Made by a program: the position numbers and the translations under genes. 28,605 bases of DNA from UBA7692 sp033578915 (GTDB lineage Bacteria; Bacteroidota; Bacteroidia; Chitinophagales; LD1). Positions 1-9,205 of the stretch are shown here, one piece after another; within the stretch, counting starts at the first letter, position 1; the number at the start of each line of letters is the position of its first letter. The stretch lies in NCBI GenBank assembly GCA_033578915.1, contig JAVQWQ010000014.1, positions 1-28,605 of the forward strand, read 5' to 3'. Below the pieces are notes generated by a model that was not told the DNA's origin, did not search any database, and saw only the letters and a list, made by a program, of their open reading frames with translations.

Positions 1-560
1 ACTCCAGCCGGATTGCCACAACTAGTATTTACCGAGGGAATAATTCTAATTGTAGTGTTTGGATAAGCCGCCACAACTAGCATTTGTGTTTGGCGTGAGT
101 TGGAGTAGTTTTCACGATAAGTATTCAGGTAATATTTATCTCCAAGAGTATTGTTTGGAATTAGCAAGGTTGCATCCGCTGAGTATGATTGGAAGTTCAA
201 TGCATAAGCGCTAATTTTTTCGTTTGCCTGGATGCGACAACCCCTAGGTAGAATAGCTCCGCAACCTGATGCCATGGCAAGATCTCTTGGTATTCCAACT
301 GTTACAGATGTATTGGCAGGTATGGTTACACTCTGAGACCAACCAGCTAAAGGAATAGATACTGTTGCAGTGGCGTTAAACCGCGAGCTCATGGAAACCA
401 CCAAAGTATCTGGTGGAGAACCAAGTGTATTTTCCATGAATCCGAACCAGAATTCTTTGCCTTCAGTAGTAAACTCTTGTGCCGAAATTTTTTTAAAAAA
501 ACCAGCTTGAGAAATGACGCACAAAAAGATGATGAGACAGGAGGGTAATCTTTGTTTCAT
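1..560 (-). CDS. Secreted IgGFc-binding-like protein, N-terminal part (3' end cut by window edge)
   Basis: An open frame runs on the minus strand from an ATG at 558-560 to the window edge, about 186 codons with no stop. It opens with a basic and hydrophobic signal peptide (MKQRLPSCLIIFLCVIS...) and a likely cleavage site near ISAQ, then continues with TEGKEFWFGFMEN, the opening typical of Bacteroidota proteins with an IgGFc-binding N-terminal-like domain. The rest is rich in beta-strand-like Thr, Ser and Val stretches (VVSMSSRFNATATVSIP, NTSVTVGIPRDL). Such proteins are usually long, exported, and end in a gliding-motility or T9SS module; that end lies outside the window. It follows the histidine kinase gene by 82 bp on the same strand. 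The family assignment is from memory of the motif; the precise function is unknown. Confidence 0.72.
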   Translation of the reverse strand, partial: MKQRLPSCLIIFLCVISQAGFFKKISAQEFTTEGKEFWFGFMENTLGSPPDTLVVSMSSRFNATATVSIPLAGWSQSVTIPANTSVTVGIPRDLAMASGCGAILPRGCRIQANEKISAYALNFQSYSADATLLIPNNTLGDKYYLNTYRENYSNSRQTQMLVVAAYPNTTIRIIPSVNTSCGNPAG

Positions 561-642
561 TTCTAGTTACTAAGTTAAATTATTTTTTAGTTAGTCAAAA
601 AAATGTTTATTTAACATAATATAAATTATAGAGAAAAATGGG

Positions 643-2160
643 CTAAGTTCTTAAAATGATTCTAAAGGTAGTTCCTTGGCCTATACTACTGTGTTTTACA
701 AAAATTTTCCCTTTATGATAATCTTCAATTATTCTTTTGGTAAGAGAAAGGCCGAGGCCCCAACCTCGTTTTTTAGTACTGAAACCCGGCTCAAATATTT
801 TATTATGGTTTTGCCGTGGTATGCCATGCCCTGTATCGCTAAAATCAATCACAACGCGATTAGATTGAACAAATACTTCTATTTTTATTTGTCCCTGCCC
901 ATGCATGGCATCAATCGCATTTTTAAAAAGATTTTCAAGCACCCAATCAAACAATTCAGGATTAAAATTTGCCAAAATAGGTTCATCTGAAAAGTTGCAT
1001 GAAATAGAGATTTTTTCACTTATTCGTTTTTTCTGATAATCTACAAAAGATTTTAAATAGCTTACCAAATCCTTTTTTTCGATTTGTGGTTTAGCGCCAA
1101 TCTTTGAAAAACGGTCTGCGACTGTTGTTAGCCGATTTACGTCTTTTTCTATTTCTTCTATTATTTCAGGATTATTCAAAAGTTTTTTTTCCTTTATAAG
1201 CTCTATCCACGAAGCCAAAGAAGAGATTGGTGTGCCTAATTGATGGGCTGTTTCTTTAGCCATTCCCACCCATACAAGATTTTGCTCAGCTTTACGCGCA
1301 TTGCTGAACACTAAATACGAAAGCATTATAAAAACAAAAAAAATAGCCAGTTGAACGATAGGAAACCATCTCAGCTGTTTAATCACTAATGATTCATCGT
1401 AATAAATATATTTTTTCTCCCTTGCGCCAAGCGAAAGAATAATCGGAGGATGAGAAGACTGCATTTGTTGGATTTTGCGCTTTAATTTTTCAGATGTATT
1501 TATTTCTGAACTATCAATATTGCTGAATGCAATTAATTCGTTATTTTGATCCAACAGGATAACTGGCGAGCTTGCGGTATTCATAACTACTTCATATATA
1601 AATTTTTCTACAAATTCATTTAAAGTTTTTTTCAGCTCGCTGAACAATTTGCTATCCTGATAATAAATGTAGTTTCTTCTCATTCCCGGCACATTGCGGT
1701 ATTGAACGATGATAGGCGGATAGGAAGAAAATTTTTTTAATTCTTCGAAAGTGAGCCGCTGTCCCGGCCTGTCGTATTGATTTTCAGTATTTCTTGATGA
1801 TAAAATAACACCCTCTTCGTTAACGAGAAGTACAGGGATGTTGTCGTTAGAGGTTATTATATCGTTAAAAAAATTGAGTAGATCATTGTCTTCTACAGTA
1901 AGAATAAACTTTGTGCTTTGTGCCCAAATGTTTACTTTCTTTCTCTCATCAATAGCCAGTCTGTTAAACAAATCATAAGTGTAACTTAGCATTTTTGCGC
2001 GCTTTTCAATAGCATCTGCCCAAATACGCGCTCTTTGACGTTCGTTTTGAGAAATATGGTTAGCCAAAAAATTGGTATAAAGAACGGTGCTTAAACCTAT
2101 CAGAATGGCTGTGAGGAATATGATAAGTTTATAGTTGGTTTTTTTGGAATAAATGTCCAT
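643..2160 (-). CDS. Membrane sensor histidine kinase with duplicated sensor segment
   Basis: 505 aa inner-membrane histidine kinase. A membrane segment lies at about residues 12-34 and a second at about 265-286, enclosing an extracytoplasmic sensor region. The H-box is AKETAHQLGTPISSL with the phospho-acceptor His at 306, the N-box is NLFKNAIDAM around Asn414, G1 is DTGHGIP from Asp442, and G2 is WGLGLSLTKRIIE around 467-479, so the HATPase domain is complete. No HAMP domain is evident. The sensor region looks like two copies of one unit (about 93-176 and 181-263), each ending in SSxPPII followed by YIYYxxS. The ATG lies 6 bp after the AsmA-like gene, so the two are probably co-transcribed. 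No response regulator gene is adjacent, so the partner and signal are unknown. Confidence 0.9.
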   Translation of the reverse strand: MDIYSKKTNYKLIIFLTAILIGLSTVLYTNFLANHISQNERQRARIWADAIEKRAKMLSYTYDLFNRLAIDERKKVNIWAQSTKFILTVEDNDLLNFFNDIITSNDNIPVLLVNEEGVILSSRNTENQYDRPGQRLTFEELKKFSSYPPIIVQYRNVPGMRRNYIYYQDSKLFSELKKTLNEFVEKFIYEVVMNTASSPVILLDQNNELIAFSNIDSSEINTSEKLKRKIQQMQSSHPPIILSLGAREKKYIYYDESLVIKQLRWFPIVQLAIFFVFIMLSYLVFSNARKAEQNLVWVGMAKETAHQLGTPISSLASWIELIKEKKLLNNPEIIEEIEKDVNRLTTVADRFSKIGAKPQIEKKDLVSYLKSFVDYQKKRISEKISISCNFSDEPILANFNPELFDWVLENLFKNAIDAMHGQGQIKIEVFVQSNRVVIDFSDTGHGIPRQNHNKIFEPGFSTKKRGWGLGLSLTKRIIEDYHKGKIFVKHSSIGQGTTFRIILRT

Positions 2161-2166
2161 AAACTT

Positions 2167-4716
2167 TTATGGGGTTTCGTCAAATTCTAAAAACTCGGGC
2201 TCTTCCTGAATTAAAAAGTATTTTTCTTCTTCTTTCTCTTTTATGGCATTATCTTTTTTTCTGCTGAAAATTTCTTTTAGAATTATTCCTTCTTTCTTCC
2301 AATCTTCTCTGATTTTAGCGGCTGCAGAAGCCTTATCATATTTTATTATGGGATTAGAAGCCGGTCCGCTTAATGATAAATAGATGTTGATTCCTCCATA
2401 AGGATCTCCTTCTATGAATTGGGGTTGAGCATTTTTTCTGAATTTGTTGGCAAGCATTTGCCTTAAGTTAATTTTCAGTCTGTAGTCAATGAAGTTAGAG
2501 AAATGATGTTCGCCGGAAACAATCAGATTTGCAGCGTTTGATTTTATTTCAAATGATGGTATAAATACCTTATTATTATAAATTGATATTCTGTTATTTA
2601 TATTAGAAAACCTTATATCGTTTAATTCCTCAATTCTAATAAATTTCGAAGCGGCTTTTAATGGCTCAAAATTTTTTAAACGACCGTTTTTAATGGAAAC
2701 ATCAGCGATAGCGATTAGTTTATCTGGATCAAGAGTTTTACAACCTTTCCATAAGCACTGCAGGTAAATTTTTGAAGTTCCGTTTCCGCTTATGTGTTCT
2801 GATGTTAAAGTTGTTTGCCCGAAATTATTAAGCTCTGAAAATAATTTACTTAAATCAATATCATTAACTTCAGTACCTATGTTAAGTAATAAGTCGTTAT
2901 TATCCGGAAAAGTTATATAACCGTTGCCACGAACACTTCCTCCCACGGTATTCGCGGCAAAATGATTTAATCGCACGTGAAGCGGAGAAAAAGATGCAGA
3001 TATGTTTACATTATTAAGTAATAAATTTTCATACCTTATCGTATTTGAGGATAGATGTAAATTGCCTTCAACGAAGAATATGTTTTTAACTTCAACAGGC
3101 TGGTTCCCTTTTTTTTTCTCGATTTCACTGTAAGTTTTGATTAAGTTAGAAAGATCTAAATCATTTAAAATCAAGCTTGCATCTACGTTTAGTAAGCGGC
3201 CGTTCATAGGCTGGCGCTGAGCTAAAGCCCATACGTACCCGGTAAGGCCTTTTATTTTTCCTTTGAGCTTGTATTTAGTCCCCAGAAACTCTCCTTGAAG
3301 ATGATTGACCACCACCTCATCAGTGTTATATATCAGTTGCCCGTTGATGTTGGAATACTTAACTCCTTCATTTTCAAAGCTTACGTTGATTAAATTTAAA
3401 GTGCCTCCTGCATGTATTAGTGTGTTAGAAATATTCGAGTAGTTATCTAAGTTACCGTTGCAGTGAAAATTTATAAATTCAAGTTGTCCTTTCAGGTTAC
3501 TTAGTATAGTATCCGGAATATAAGCGCTAAGTTGATTAAGATGAATTTTTCCATGAGCGTTTATCGTAAAAGAAGGATGTTTTAAATTCTTCAATAGTAA
3601 AGAAAACAGAAAACGATGTCCATCTATCTGTGCTCTGCAATCTTTAATATGTAAATGGTCGTAGCCATTATTGTTTTGATATTCGGCTTCCAAAAAAACA
3701 TTTTCTGCTTTGATATCCGAACCTGGCAGTTGAAGCCAGCCATTGTTCACCTTCAAAATGGCCTGTAGAGCCGGTGCACTACGATTATTTATTTCCCCTT
3801 TTGCTGTTAGATAAAATTCATAGGCTGCTTTTCCGTTAAAATCAGAATACTTGCTACGCATGAGCGGAGGAAGCAGGCCGATAAGTTTTCTAATGTCTGT
3901 TCCTGAGGTTCTTGCGCTCAGATTGATTGAGCTAAATTGTTTAGTAAAGTCTAAATTGCCACTAATCAAAAATTTATTTTCAGCTATCTTAATAGAAGAT
4001 TGATTAAATAAAATTTTCTTCCATAAATCATTGATAAGCAAACTTATATCAACACTCATTTCTCGATTTGATAGAAGTGTATTGTTTTCGTATGTACATT
4101 GCTCAGCAAAAAAGTCTCCTTTAATGTTAAGTGGAAAATTCTTCGCTGCAACGTTGCCCTCCAGGTCTAATTTCCTGCACCTGCCGGTTGCTGAAAGAGA
4201 ATTCTTTTTATCCAAATAACTAATTCTGATGTTTCTTAAATTAATCTGACGGATGTTTAAATGCGGGGAATCAGATGTTGTTTTTTGAGTGGGACGTAAA
4301 ATGGCAAGATTTGTTTCTCCTTTCTCATTTATAACCACTTGTAATAATCCATTTTGAATAAAAATTCCTTGTATGCTTATCTGTTTTTTGATTAAATCTA
4401 ACGGATTAAACAAAATGGATAATTGTTCCACTTCGGCAAGGCGGCTATTTGTATTCAATTTATCGGGCACGCTCACGTTAGGAAATGACAAAGAAGCTTG
4501 TGGAAAATGTTCAATAAAAGAAAAACGAATTCGGCCGCTCACATTTACAGGAACAGTCAATTCTTCGTTAATAGCTGAAATTAAAGATTGCTTGATCTTA
4601 TCTTCCAGGAGCAGAGCAGCCCCAATGGCTATAAGCAAAACCAATAAAACGGATAAAACTACACCTAATATAAATCGCAGCGCTTTATAAAAAAAATGAG
4701 TACGCACATGTAACAT
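2167..4716 (-). CDS. AsmA family protein
   Basis: 849 aa. A short basic N-terminus is followed by one membrane anchor at about residues 14-36. Next comes the AsmA opening (KIKQSLISAINEEL, then VNVSGRIRFSFIEHFPQASLSFPNVSV), a long beta-rich body, and an AsmA-like C-terminal region containing ADVSIKNGRLKNFEPLKAAS. The tail after about residue 800 is charged and Lys/Glu-rich. AsmA-like proteins are anchored in the inner membrane, project into the periplasm, and are tied to outer-membrane biogenesis or lipid transfer; that role is inferred here from the family. The gene is first in a minus-strand unit with the histidine kinase 6 bp downstream, so the kinase may monitor the envelope, but this is inference. 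It is transcribed divergently from the small exported protein at 4788. Confidence 0.88.
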   Translation of the reverse strand: MLHVRTHFFYKALRFILGVVLSVLLVLLIAIGAALLLEDKIKQSLISAINEELTVPVNVSGRIRFSFIEHFPQASLSFPNVSVPDKLNTNSRLAEVEQLSILFNPLDLIKKQISIQGIFIQNGLLQVVINEKGETNLAILRPTQKTTSDSPHLNIRQINLRNIRISYLDKKNSLSATGRCRKLDLEGNVAAKNFPLNIKGDFFAEQCTYENNTLLSNREMSVDISLLINDLWKKILFNQSSIKIAENKFLISGNLDFTKQFSSINLSARTSGTDIRKLIGLLPPLMRSKYSDFNGKAAYEFYLTAKGEINNRSAPALQAILKVNNGWLQLPGSDIKAENVFLEAEYQNNNGYDHLHIKDCRAQIDGHRFLFSLLLKNLKHPSFTINAHGKIHLNQLSAYIPDTILSNLKGQLEFINFHCNGNLDNYSNISNTLIHAGGTLNLINVSFENEGVKYSNINGQLIYNTDEVVVNHLQGEFLGTKYKLKGKIKGLTGYVWALAQRQPMNGRLLNVDASLILNDLDLSNLIKTYSEIEKKKGNQPVEVKNIFFVEGNLHLSSNTIRYENLLLNNVNISASFSPLHVRLNHFAANTVGGSVRGNGYITFPDNNDLLLNIGTEVNDIDLSKLFSELNNFGQTTLTSEHISGNGTSKIYLQCLWKGCKTLDPDKLIAIADVSIKNGRLKNFEPLKAASKFIRIEELNDIRFSNINNRISIYNNKVFIPSFEIKSNAANLIVSGEHHFSNFIDYRLKINLRQMLANKFRKNAQPQFIEGDPYGGINIYLSLSGPASNPIIKYDKASAAAKIREDWKKEGIILKEIFSRKKDNAIKEKEEEKYFLIQEEPEFLEFDETP

Positions 4717-4787
4717 GATAGCGTATATGTTAAATATTTATTGTTTTGCTATTGAATTGTTTAAAAAATAAAATTACAGCATCCCCT

Positions 4788-5264
4788 ATGCTTCGGATAC
4801 ATCAATTATCCACATCTGCTGCGCTTTTATTATTTTCTTTTTTTCTGATAAGCAACAGATTATATGCTAAAGAAAAACCAATACCTGCAGGCGAGTTGCT
4901 TACTATGGATTATCTTGTTAAAAATAGTTTTGCCGAGGCACTGCTGCAATATAAGCAAGTAGAGGATTCGCTTCGCCAAAATCCCTCAAATGCCAAAGCG
5001 CTATGGAGGATGGGATTAATCTATTTTATTATTGCAGTACGCGACAAGAATTATCTTCCCAAATGCCTTGAAGCCTGGGATAATTATCTTCAGTATTATC
5101 CGAACGATCCCTTTGCGTTATGGAATCGCAGCTTTGTAAAAAATTATTTCAAAACCGGTGATGCCTGCGCAGATTTAAAATCAGCACTTTTAATATTGAA
5201 GAAAAAGCATCTTCCCAAAGAGCCTGAAGAATTATGGAATTGTTTAAAGAAAACCAAAAAATAA
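4788..5264 (+). CDS. Small exported protein, possibly TPR-like
   Basis: 158 aa from the ATG at 4788. The frame is open back to a TTG at 4746, but the ATG puts a proper signal peptide at the N-terminus (MLRIHQLSTSAALLLFSFFL, cleavage probably after RLYA near residue 27), so I prefer it. The mature part is alpha-helical, with helix pairs such as FAEALLQYKQVEDSLRQNPSN, AKALWRMGLIYFIIAVRDKN, and CLEAWDNYLQYYPNDPFALWN that resemble degenerate tetratricopeptide repeats. I recognise no catalytic motif. It stands 4 bp before the SDR gene and about 870 bp before folD, apparently as the first gene of that operon. A periplasmic location is inferred from the signal peptide; its function is unknown. Confidence 0.75.
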   Translation: MLRIHQLSTSAALLLFSFFLISNRLYAKEKPIPAGELLTMDYLVKNSFAEALLQYKQVEDSLRQNPSNAKALWRMGLIYFIIAVRDKNYLPKCLEAWDNYLQYYPNDPFALWNRSFVKNYFKTGDACADLKSALLILKKKHLPKEPEELWNCLKKTKK

Positions 5265-5268
5265 CCTC

Positions 5269-6114
5269 ATGTATCAACTCACAAAAAAATTTCCTCAGAA
5301 ACGAGCATTTATCACAGGCGCTGCTTCAGGCCTTGGCAAAGCGCTTGCCGAACTTTTAGCAACAGACGGATGGAAAATAGGCATAACAGATATCAACCCA
5401 ACCGCTTTAGAAAATGCTGCTAATGAATTGAGGGAAAAAGGAGCGACCGTTTTTCCTTACGCATTTGATGTATCTGACAAGTTGGCTTTTGAAAAGGCAG
5501 CCAAAGATTTTTTACATCATAATAATGGGATTGATCTTTTGATCAACAATGCAGGAGTGGGCGATGGAGGCCTGTTTGAGGAATACAGCCTGGATAACTG
5601 GGACTGGATAACAGGCATCAATCAGCTTGGGGTGATTTACGGTAGCTTCTTTTTTGTGCCTGTGATGAAGAAACAACGGAGTGGACATATTATTAATGTA
5701 AGTAGCATGGCAGGGGTAGCCAACATGCCCAACATGAGCATGTATAATGTAACCAAGGCGGCTGTGATTTCTCTTGCTGAAAGCATTTATGTAGAGCTTG
5801 CACCATTTGGAGTGGGAGTAAGCCTGGTGTTACCAACTTTTTTCAGAAGCAATATCATGCAACATAACCGCGGCCCGGAGCACGCCACTACCATTGGCAA
5901 AATAAAGTCTCAAAAAATTTCAATTACTCCGGATATAGTTGCGCATAAAATTCTCAAATGTGCCGGTAAAGGACAGTTTTATATATACCACCCATTTCAG
6001 GCGCTGTGGGTGAGTTGGCTCAAGCGCCTATCCCCTACCCTTTTTCTAGCCATAAAAGTAAATATGTTTAAGAAAAAAAAGTGGGTGCGCGAGGCCATAA
6101 AAAACAAAACCTAG
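5269..6114 (+). CDS. SDR family NAD(P)-dependent oxidoreductase
   Basis: 281 aa, a classical short-chain dehydrogenase/reductase. The Rossmann glycine motif TGAASGLG is at 16-23, Asp41 sits at the end of the second strand (often a sign of NAD preference), NNAG is at 93-96, and the catalytic Ser-Tyr-Lys set is Ser145/146, Tyr159 and Lys163 (YNVTK). The C-terminal part after about residue 235 (FYIYHPFQALWVSWLKRL and a Lys-rich end) is longer than the minimal fold and may bind a lipophilic substrate or membrane. The substrate cannot be read from the sequence. It sits 4 bp after the small exported protein gene and 19 bp before folD, so the three genes probably form one transcript. Confidence 0.9.
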   Translation: MYQLTKKFPQKRAFITGAASGLGKALAELLATDGWKIGITDINPTALENAANELREKGATVFPYAFDVSDKLAFEKAAKDFLHHNNGIDLLINNAGVGDGGLFEEYSLDNWDWITGINQLGVIYGSFFFVPVMKKQRSGHIINVSSMAGVANMPNMSMYNVTKAAVISLAESIYVELAPFGVGVSLVLPTFFRSNIMQHNRGPEHATTIGKIKSQKISITPDIVAHKILKCAGKGQFYIYHPFQALWVSWLKRLSPTLFLAIKVNMFKKKKWVREAIKNKT

Positions 6115-6133
6115 AAACAACGATTTATAAGAC

Positions 6134-7018
6134 ATGCAGTTGATTGACGGAAAGTTAGTGGCGCAAAAAATTCGGCAGGATATTGCCGCAGAAGTGCAAA
6201 AGATGAATCAACACGGATTAAAGCCTCCTCATCTCGCAGCAGTGCTGGTAGGCAATGATGGAGGAAGCCAGAGTTATGTTGAAAACAAAGTGAAAGCATG
6301 TAAGGAAGTTGGTTTTCATTCTACATTAATACATCTGGATGAAAAAATATCTGAGGAAGAACTTTTAAACCATGTGCATGCCCTTAACGAAAATAAGGAT
6401 ATTGATGGATTTATCGTTCAACTACCTTTGCCGAAACATATCGAATCGCAAAGAATTCTTTTGGAGATAGATCCTGCCAAGGATGTAGATGGCTTTCATC
6501 CGGCTAATATGGGCAAAATGGTATTGGGTTTACCATGCTTTATTAGCGCTACTCCTTTGGGGATACTTAAGTTGTTTGAATATTATAAGATCGAGACCAA
6601 AGGAAAACGTGTGGCGGTAATTGGCCGGAGCCATATTGTTGGCAGGCCAATAAGCATATTGCTTAGCAGCAACACTTCTTCGGGGAATGCCACAGTAACG
6701 CTCTGCCATAGCCATACCCATGATCTAAAGGAAATCACAAGAAATGCTGATATTATCGTTGCTGCCATTGGAAAACCCGAATCTATATCTGCTGATATGG
6801 TATCAGAAGGCGCAGTGGTGATTGATGTAGGAACAACAAGAGTAACAGCGCCTGAGAAAAAAAGCGGTTATGTATTGAAAGGAGATGTTCACTTTGAATC
6901 GGTGGCGCCGAAATGCAGCTATATAACTCCTGTTCCGGGTGGTGTGGGGCCAATGACGGTTACCGCCCTTCTTTTAAATACTTTGCAGGCGGCCAGACAA
7001 AGGCATCTATCTCAATAG
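6134..7018 (+). CDS. folD: Bifunctional methylenetetrahydrofolate dehydrogenase / methenyltetrahydrofolate cyclohydrolase
   Basis: 294 aa, full family length. FolD interconverts 5,10-methylene-, 5,10-methenyl- and 10-formyl-tetrahydrofolate in the cytoplasm, feeding purine and formyl-Met-tRNA synthesis. Visible signatures are VGNDGGSQSYVENKVKAC with Tyr48 and catalytic Lys52, QLPLPKHI, the DPAKDVDGFHPANMGKM stretch, the NADP-binding loop VIGRSHIVGRPISILL, CHSHT, and the C-terminal PVPGGVGPMTVTALLLNT. The conserved Ser of the usual GxxxAS loop is kept as GGS. It is the last gene of the plus-strand unit, and its stop overlaps the stop of the convergent VWA gene by 7 bp, leaving no room for a terminator. 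Confidence 0.97.
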   Translation: MQLIDGKLVAQKIRQDIAAEVQKMNQHGLKPPHLAAVLVGNDGGSQSYVENKVKACKEVGFHSTLIHLDEKISEEELLNHVHALNENKDIDGFIVQLPLPKHIESQRILLEIDPAKDVDGFHPANMGKMVLGLPCFISATPLGILKLFEYYKIETKGKRVAVIGRSHIVGRPISILLSSNTSSGNATVTLCHSHTHDLKEITRNADIIVAAIGKPESISADMVSEGAVVIDVGTTRVTAPEKKSGYVLKGDVHFESVAPKCSYITPVPGGVGPMTVTALLLNTLQAARQRHLSQ

Positions 7019-9120
7019 CTGCCAGAGATTTTTCTGATAATCCACTCTGCAGCAAGCCATGCTACGACAAGAAAAAAAATCCAACGAAGGTGAATAGCGC
7101 TTTCTGTAATGCTGCTTTCGTAGATGACAGGCTTTGCATCATCAAGGGTTGTAATATCGTTAATGAAATTTTCAAAAGAAGATAAGGAATACACCTTTCC
7201 GCGGTTTTTCAAAGCCAATTGAGTCATAAGTTCAAAATCGGCAGTGGTGCGCATATATTCCAACTGTAATGGCGATACATTAAACTTTCCGGTAGCAGTG
7301 TATTGTTTACCTCCAAGAATAGTTTTTGCTGTGTAGCTGTAGCTTCCGGCAGGAAGATTTCCCGCATTTAAAATGTAATAGTTATCCGATCTGGCAAAAT
7401 CAAAGCGATATTCATTTCCTGAATTATTTTTTATAACTATGCTAACATCAGGAGTGTTTACCGCTTCGTAGTTGGCATTAAAAAGGCGCGCATCAAAAGT
7501 TATTTGTTCGTTTTCATTAAAAACATTTTTAGGCAGATTTACAATAAAAGGCCGTTTTTCAGGTTTAACACATAAAAACTGAATCATTTTCATCCATATC
7601 TCATTAGTTGAGTTATGAGACTGATTTTGCATGAAATCGTAAAGCCTCCAGCGCCAGATACCTTCGCCTGCTATTAATCCGCTTTTATTTTGGCCTGTTT
7701 CATGCAAAGCGATTAAAGGAAAGTCAGTAATTACATTATTGATTTTTTGAAAAAAAACAATCTGTGCAGCCGGATTAACTTTGAAGTTGCCAAAGGGCAC
7801 TGATAAAGGTGGCATGCGCGTTATTGTTTCCAAGGCGTCTCTGCTAATTCCATAAAACCCAAAGTTGTTGTTAAAAACTGCGGTAGCCTCATTAAGTTTA
7901 TTATTAGATGCATTGATTTCGCATATATTCTGCCATTGTGCAAGCTCCGGTATGGAAGTCTGCGTGCCTATTACAAATAAAAGCGGCTTGTTGGCTACCT
8001 TGCATTTTTGAAGAATGTCCAGCCCCTTATTATTTATAGATGGAATCTGATGTAAAATGATGAGACTGTAATTTTGAATAGTGCCTGAAAACTCGTTTGC
8101 CGCGGCTGTAGTTACTTTATATTTTTTGTTTTGCTCAATGGCAGACCTCAAAGCGCCAACATCCGGATGAGGGGCATTATACAAGATGAGAATCTCTTCT
8201 TTGTTTTCTAAAACCTCCACAAAAAAATCGCGCTGGTTATTCTTGTATGTTGCTTCACCTTCTAATTCAGTTAGAGTAGCCCGGTAATGAATCACACCCG
8301 GTGCTGATACCGGAAGAAACAGGTCAAAGCTTTGAATATTTACCGGTGAACCAATGTTGATAATTTTATTGTATCTAAGGATGTTTTTTTGGCTGTCGAG
8401 CACTTCAAATATTTTCAACTCGGCTACTTTCCCTGAAAAATTGACGGCTTCGGTTTCTATTTTTACAGGTATCTGCTCATTGATATCTGCTGTTTTATTG
8501 TGGAAAATATTGCGAATCTTAAAATCGCGCTGACGAATAGTATCTCCCAAAGCAAGGGTGAAAATGCGCGAGGGAAAATCCTGAGAGGTATAAATCGGAT
8601 TTTCGCCCTGATTGTAAATTCCATCGCTAATGAGCAATACTGCATGCAGGTTTCTGTTGTGATGTCGTTCAGCTACAACGTTTAAGGCTTCTGAAATATT
8701 TGTAGCTTTTCCATTAAAAGGCGAGTCTAAACTTTCCGCTATTTTATCGCTGAAGGAATATCCGATAATTTCATATTTATCGGAAAGTTTTCTTTTGACT
8801 TCTCCTAACAAATTCATCAAATTTACTGAATCGCCCTTTTTAAAACTGTTTTTAACCGATTCGGAATTGTCTTTAAGTATTACCAACTGTGGTTTTTTTG
8901 TTTGTGTTTTTTTAATTCTGAGATATGGATTAAGCAATAATATCGCTAAGGTGGTAGCAACTAAAAAGCGTAGTACGCTCAATAGATATAGCCTGAATTT
9001 ATTGCTGCCGACAGTTGCGTCAATGTTTTTTTCCCTGTAATACATTAATGCAGCAAAACCAATGCCGGCAAGCACACAAACAACTATCCAAAATGAGGGA
9101 CTTTCAAAATAAAGATTCAA
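7012..9120 (-). CDS. VWA domain membrane protein
   Basis: 702 aa. Two N-terminal membrane segments (about 8-27 and 43-64) precede a von Willebrand factor A-like domain. Its metal site looks complete: DNSES at 84-88 fits DxSxS, Thr140 lies in GKATNISEAL, and Asp166 lies in LLISDGIYN. A long beta-rich middle part follows (FPSRIFTLALGDT and later Ig-like stretches such as NEQITFDARLFNANYEAVN), and one last membrane segment at about 679-695 leaves a short basic tail. The bulk is therefore probably periplasmic. Proteins of this layout are common but functionally uncharacterised in Bacteroidota; a relation to Bat-type proteins is possible but not shown. It follows the RluA gene by 85 bp on the same strand. 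Confidence 0.82.
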   Translation of the reverse strand: MNLYFESPSFWIVVCVLAGIGFAALMYYREKNIDATVGSNKFRLYLLSVLRFLVATTLAILLLNPYLRIKKTQTKKPQLVILKDNSESVKNSFKKGDSVNLMNLLGEVKRKLSDKYEIIGYSFSDKIAESLDSPFNGKATNISEALNVVAERHHNRNLHAVLLISDGIYNQGENPIYTSQDFPSRIFTLALGDTIRQRDFKIRNIFHNKTADINEQIPVKIETEAVNFSGKVAELKIFEVLDSQKNILRYNKIINIGSPVNIQSFDLFLPVSAPGVIHYRATLTELEGEATYKNNQRDFFVEVLENKEEILILYNAPHPDVGALRSAIEQNKKYKVTTAAANEFSGTIQNYSLIILHQIPSINNKGLDILQKCKVANKPLLFVIGTQTSIPELAQWQNICEINASNNKLNEATAVFNNNFGFYGISRDALETITRMPPLSVPFGNFKVNPAAQIVFFQKINNVITDFPLIALHETGQNKSGLIAGEGIWRWRLYDFMQNQSHNSTNEIWMKMIQFLCVKPEKRPFIVNLPKNVFNENEQITFDARLFNANYEAVNTPDVSIVIKNNSGNEYRFDFARSDNYYILNAGNLPAGSYSYTAKTILGGKQYTATGKFNVSPLQLEYMRTTADFELMTQLALKNRGKVYSLSSFENFINDITTLDDAKPVIYESSITESAIHLRWIFFLVVAWLAAEWIIRKISGSY

Positions 9121-9205
9121 CAGGTAAAATTTACGCGGCGTAATTACGAAATAGCCAAAGAACTATCAACACTTTACAATTACAATTTGCAAACGTTTAA
9201 AAGCG

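Noticed and set aside
574..615. Inverted repeat GTTAAAT ... ATTTAAC upstream of the IgGFc-like gene
   Set aside because: Seven AT-rich bases with a 28-nt spacer in an AT-rich gap are expected by chance.
676..990. Plus-strand ORF of 104 codons opposite the histidine kinase
   Set aside because: It is the antisense shadow of the conserved HATPase domain, and its product resembles nothing.
4373..4690. Plus-strand ORF of 105 codons opposite the AsmA gene
   Set aside because: It is an antisense shadow of the membrane anchor region of a clear gene.
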